Assembly: GCA_902783375.1 (NCBI GenBank)
Contig: CACZQN010000003.1
Coordinates: 1-64,000 of the forward strand
Direction: 5' to 3'
Length of the DNA stretch: 64,000 nucleotides
Source: an uncultured Lachnospiraceae bacterium
GTDB lineage: Bacteria > Bacillota > Clostridia > Lachnospirales > Lachnospiraceae
Shown here: positions 60,852 to 64,000 of the stretch, in pieces
How the letters are laid out: each line of letters begins with the position of its first letter
How positions within the stretch are numbered: the stretch's first letter is position 1
Notes under the pieces: model-generated
The model's input: the letters and a program-made list of their open reading frames with translations, nothing else
Databases searched by the model: none
What the model was told of the DNA's origin: nothing
Position numbers and translations under genes: made by a program

Positions 60852-63080
60852 TCAGTATGTTCCCTGGGGATCGAAGTCAAACTGGACCTGCACGCTCCCC
60901 GGTATTTTCCCCGCCTTGACCGCATCCGATACGCGCTCCCTAACGGCAATCAGCTTCTCATAGTCTGCGTCCTTTGCGTAGAGAAGGGCACGGTAAATAT
61001 CCTTTACCTTCGGAATGGTTGCCCAGACCGGTCCCGTGACCGCTTCCTGGTCCGGCAGAAGTCCCCGGATCGCTTTCGCAGCCTGCATGACCGCTTCCGC
61101 ATCTTCCCCGAGGAAAATCACTGCCAGCAGATGTCCTTCCGGCGGATAGCCAAGCATCCTTCTGTAGCGCTGTTCCTTCGCATAGAACCCATCGGCATCA
61201 CCAGACGCAGCCGCCTGCACACTGTAGTGTTCGGGATGGTAGGTCTGAATCACCACCGTTCCCGGGTAGCGGCCTCTGCCTGCGCGGCCAGAAGCCTGCA
61301 CCAGGAGGTCATAGGTTCTCTCCCCTGCCCGGAAATCATTCGCGAACAGCGAGAGATCCGCCGCGAGGATGCCGACCAGGGAGACCTTTTCAAAGTCATG
61401 TCCCTTGACGATCATCTGCGTCCCGATCAGGATGTCCGCTTTCCCGTCCCGAAAAGCCTTCAGAATCTGTTCGTGACTGCCCTTCCTGGCCGTCGTGTCC
61501 GCATCCATCCTCAGAACTCTGGCAGCCGGGAATGCGTCCTTCACCATCTCTTCCACCTTCTCGGTTCCGAGACCAAAGCGGGCGATGTAGGGCGATCCGC
61601 ACTTCGGGCACTTCGCCGGCATCTGCTCTTCATGGCCGCAGTAGTGGCAGATGAGCCGTCCCGGCTTGTGGTAGGTCAGAGAAACATCGCAGTGCGGGCA
61701 GCGGATCACTTCCCCGCAGCTCCTGCAGGACACAAAGCCCGCATATCCTCTCCGGTTCAGGAACAACATGATCTGCTCCCCTCTCGCGAGGGTATCCCGC
61801 ATGGCAGCAGACAGCTTCTCACTGAGAATGGAGCGGTTGCCCCGTTCCATCTCTTCCCGCAGATCCACGACGGCGATCTCCGGCAGTGCCGCGCCGGATG
61901 CCCTTTTATCGAGACGGAGTTCTCTGAGTCTCCCCTCCTGAACCAGCTTCATGGCTTCAAGGCTCGGCGTCGCAGAGCCCAGGACGATCGCCGCCTGTTC
62001 CTCCTCTGCACGGAAGATCGCCGTTTCTCTCGCATGGTAGCGCGGGGTCTTGCCGCTTTTATAGCTGGTCTCATGTTCTTCATCCACGATGATCAGTCCG
62101 AGATTCTGAAATGGCGTGAACAGGCAGGAACGCGGTCCGACGATGATGTCGATATCCCCCTCCTTTGCCCGGAGGTACTGGTCATATCGCTCCGCATCGC
62201 TCATTCTGGAATTCAGGATGGACAGGCGGCTGCCGAACCGGCTCCCGAGCCGGGCAACCATCTGGAGCGTCAGGGCGATCTCCGGAATCAGGAAGATCAC
62301 CTGCTTCCCTTCCCGGATCACTGCTTCCATCATAGCCATATAGACTTCGGTCTTTCCGCTTCCGGTGATCCCGTAGAGCAGGAAGCCATTCTTCCCGGGT
62401 GTTTTCCAGTTCTCACAGAAGGTCTGCACGGCAGCATCCTGATCCGGATTCAGCCTGATTGCAGCATTCGACGCCTGTAGTTCGCTTTCATTGAAGGCTT
62501 TTCTGTATTCTACACTCGTCGTCTCCGTCAGAATATTCTCCCGGACCATCTCCCGTATGGCCGCAGATGCGCTGCTGCCGAGTGTTCTCGTAAGCTGCTC
62601 TTTGTCGACGGTCTCTTCTGCGAGAACTGCCTTCAGGATCCCGATACGGACAGACGCATGCCTTCTCTCATAGCGTTCCAGAAGCTCCAGCACGTCCCGC
62701 ACTTCCAGCTTCAGCGAGATGCTCTTCTTCACCAGCCTCGTGGTTTCCCGTGAGACCGGCAGAACCGTCTTCAGCGCCTCATGCATGGTTCCGCCATAGG
62801 TCCGCCGCAGAAAGGCAGCCATCCGGATCTGCTTCGATTCAACCGAGACCGCCTTCGGGACCAGCCGCAGCAGCGGCTTGATCTTCTCCGGATCATAATC
62901 CGTCTCTTCCGAGATGCCGGTGACGAAGCCGCTGCGAACCCGGTCGCCCGCGCCAAAGGGGACCTCCACCTCTTTCCCGATCGTCTCCTCCGGAAGGAGC
63001 GGCCAGTCGTCCGGAAAGCGGTACTGGAAAATACGGTCAAGCTTCTCAAGCGAGAGATCGACAATCACATCCGCATACAT
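60852..63080 (-). CDS. priA: Primosomal replication restart helicase PriA
   Basis: A 742-residue DNA helicase that reloads DnaB at stalled forks. The N-terminal 3'-end binding domain begins YADVIVDLSLEKLDRIFQYR. The helicase core has Walker A YGITGSGKTEVYMAMM and the box VDEEHETSYK. The zinc domain has paired cysteines (CRSCGEVIRCPHC; CHYCGHEEQMPAKCPKC). The ATG at 63080 follows GGAGGAAGTGT; the longer frame is not conserved. It is 137 bp after rpoZ, a gap with no gene. Confidence 0.96.
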   Translation of the reverse strand: MYADVIVDLSLEKLDRIFQYRFPDDWPLLPEETIGKEVEVPFGAGDRVRSGFVTGISEETDYDPEKIKPLLRLVPKAVSVESKQIRMAAFLRRTYGGTMHEALKTVLPVSRETTRLVKKSISLKLEVRDVLELLERYERRHASVRIGILKAVLAEETVDKEQLTRTLGSSASAAIREMVRENILTETTSVEYRKAFNESELQASNAAIRLNPDQDAAVQTFCENWKTPGKNGFLLYGITGSGKTEVYMAMMEAVIREGKQVIFLIPEIALTLQMVARLGSRFGSRLSILNSRMSDAERYDQYLRAKEGDIDIIVGPRSCLFTPFQNLGLIIVDEEHETSYKSGKTPRYHARETAIFRAEEEQAAIVLGSATPSLEAMKLVQEGRLRELRLDKRASGAALPEIAVVDLREEMERGNRSILSEKLSAAMRDTLARGEQIMLFLNRRGYAGFVSCRSCGEVIRCPHCDVSLTYHKPGRLICHYCGHEEQMPAKCPKCGSPYIARFGLGTEKVEEMVKDAFPAARVLRMDADTTARKGSHEQILKAFRDGKADILIGTQMIVKGHDFEKVSLVGILAADLSLFANDFRAGERTYDLLVQASGRAGRGRYPGTVVIQTYHPEHYSVQAAASGDADGFYAKEQRYRRMLGYPPEGHLLAVIFLGEDAEAVMQAAKAIRGLLPDQEAVTGPVWATIPKVKDIYRALLYAKDADYEKLIAVRERVSDAVKAGKIPGSVQVQFDFDPQGTY

Positions 63081-63217
63081 ACACTTCCTCCTCCCTGGTC
63101 TTAAGAGACGCAAAGGAGGCCCGTCCCCCAGATCCCCCGGAATCTGCACCAGGACGCGCCTCTCTTTTCCTTACCACAATGCTGCACGAACCTTTCCGCA
63201 GCACGCAGGCAAATACC

Positions 63218-63469
63218 TCATTCCTCTTCGTCATCCTCGCCGGAGACGATCTTGACCTTGCGGTCATAAAGCTCTTCTACGGCAATCGAAAGCGGTTTTG
63301 CCGTCGCGTCAGCTTCGACAAGCGGCACAGCCCCGTCGATAATCTGTCTTGCACGCTTCGCAGTCGCAAGCACGATGGAATAACGGCTGTTGACAAGCTT
63401 CTCGCCGCCCGCTTCCACGTCTTCATTTGCCACTTTCATCAGATCCGAATAAGATGGATGTAACATCAT
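63218..63469 (-). CDS. rpoZ: RNA polymerase omega subunit
   Basis: An 83-residue small subunit that helps assemble RNA polymerase. The start LHPSYSDLMKVANE is the clostridial form; NSRYSIVLATAKRARQI is the conserved core; LYDRKVKIV is the typical end, with an acidic tail. Two ATGs at 63469 and 63466 are possible. It lies 19 bp after gmk, the standard order. Confidence 0.95.
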   Translation of the reverse strand: MMLHPSYSDLMKVANEDVEAGGEKLVNSRYSIVLATAKRARQIIDGAVPLVEADATAKPLSIAVEELYDRKVKIVSGEDDEEE

Positions 63470-63488
63470 AGTCGTTTTCCCTGTCCTT

Positions 63489-64000
63489 TCACGGTACCAT
63501 TATCTTAATCTCGCTGCAGATGCGTTCGGTTGCTTCTGCATGCGCACTTCTGCGTTCTCTTGCACTCCGGATGATCGCATGGACGGCTTCCACACTCTCC
63601 CCGAGATCATCATTGATGACCACATAGTCGTACTGGTCGATGTAGGCCGCTTCCTCCGAAGCCCGCTTCATCCGGCTGCGGATCACCTCTTCCGTCTCCG
63701 TTCCCCGCCCGGTCAGCCGGCGGTAGAGTTCTTCTCCGCTCGGCGGCAGGACAAAAATCAGGACGGCGTCCGGATACTGCTCCTTCACCTGCATGGCGCC
63801 CTGCGGTTCGATCTCCAGGATCACATCCTTCCCTGCGGAAAGCTTTTCCTCCACATAGGCACGCGGTGTTCCATAGTAGTTCCCCACGTACTGGGCCCAC
63901 TCAATGAATCCGTTCTCCGCTATCATACTCTTAAATTCATCGGTTGTCAAAAAGAAATACGAAACGCCTTCCTGTTCTCCCTCCCGCGGCTTCCTTGTCG
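63489..64000 (-). CDS. gmk: Guanylate kinase, 5' end cut by window edge
   Basis: About 170 residues of the GMP-to-GDP kinase. Going upstream from the stop the frame reads EWAQYVGNYYGTPRAYVEEK, then FLTTDEFKSMIAENGF, then TRKPREGEQEGVSYFF to the edge, which is the GMP-binding region (SxTTRxPRxGE). The frame remains open to position 64000, so the P-loop and start lie outside. The family's DVILEIEPQGAMQVKEQYPD and LTGRGTETEEVIRSRM segments are present. It leads into rpoZ. Confidence 0.95.
   Translation of the reverse strand, partial: TRKPREGEQEGVSYFFLTTDEFKSMIAENGFIEWAQYVGNYYGTPRAYVEEKLSAGKDVILEIEPQGAMQVKEQYPDAVLIFVLPPSGEELYRRLTGRGTETEEVIRSRMKRASEEAAYIDQYDYVVINDDLGESVEAVHAIIRSARERRSAHAEATERICSEIKIMVP

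Overview
The window reads as a chromosomal segment of a moderately GC-rich Firmicute of class Clostridia, most likely a Lachnospiraceae-type gut anaerobe. The grounds are a codY next to topA-dprA-comM, a gmk-rpoZ-priA-def-fmt-rsmB-rlmN-prpC-prkC-rsgA-rpe-thiN string, AddAB instead of RecBCD, a division cluster without ftsA, and many strong TTGACA/TATAAT-type promoters. No phylogenetic test could be run. Almost every gene lies on the minus strand; the exceptions are an MFS transporter, tRNA-Arg and nrdR.

Left part (1-14.5 kb) is accessory. It holds a partial excisionase-like HTH gene, a large Big-type surface protein, hslO, two aldo/keto reductases with an MFS exporter, and a decayed stretch (6.07-8.36 kb) with the tail of a flavodoxin, a LysR regulator without its DNA-binding domain and the tail of a third aldo/keto reductase. 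Next comes a three-gene operon of exported proteins (14436 down to 8516). The first and last proteins share an almost identical fibronectin-III-like module. One carries it on a MetQ/NlpA-type binding protein without a lipobox. The middle 1150-residue protein carries a DUF6273-like module and a papain-like Cys-His-Asp arrangement.

Middle part: nadE-addB-addA-hisA(eukaryotic type)-methyltransferase-esterase-Fe/S aldo/keto reductase form one long co-directional unit. It starts at a strong promoter overlapped by a 20-bp palindrome and ends at a strong terminator at 14534-14568. tRNA-Arg(ACG), an AI-2E family transporter, a YegP-like protein and a WYL regulator follow, then rpsB-tsf with a structured leader, codY, topA, dprA and comM. 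Between dprA and topA sits a ~165-bp multi-hairpin inverted-repeat element that no gene explains. nrdR diverges from comM.

Right part: a reduced division/cell-wall cluster (mraZ-rsmH-ftsL-pbp-mraY-ftsW-ftsQ, then ftsZ under its own promoter) lacks the mur ligases and murG. Upstream of it runs a long housekeeping string from gmk (cut by the window edge) to ychF and a divergent Lgt-like membrane protein. It couples nucleotide and thiamine metabolism, protein N-terminal processing, rRNA modification, ribosome assembly and PASTA-kinase/phosphatase signalling, with many 1-26 bp gene overlaps suggesting translational coupling.
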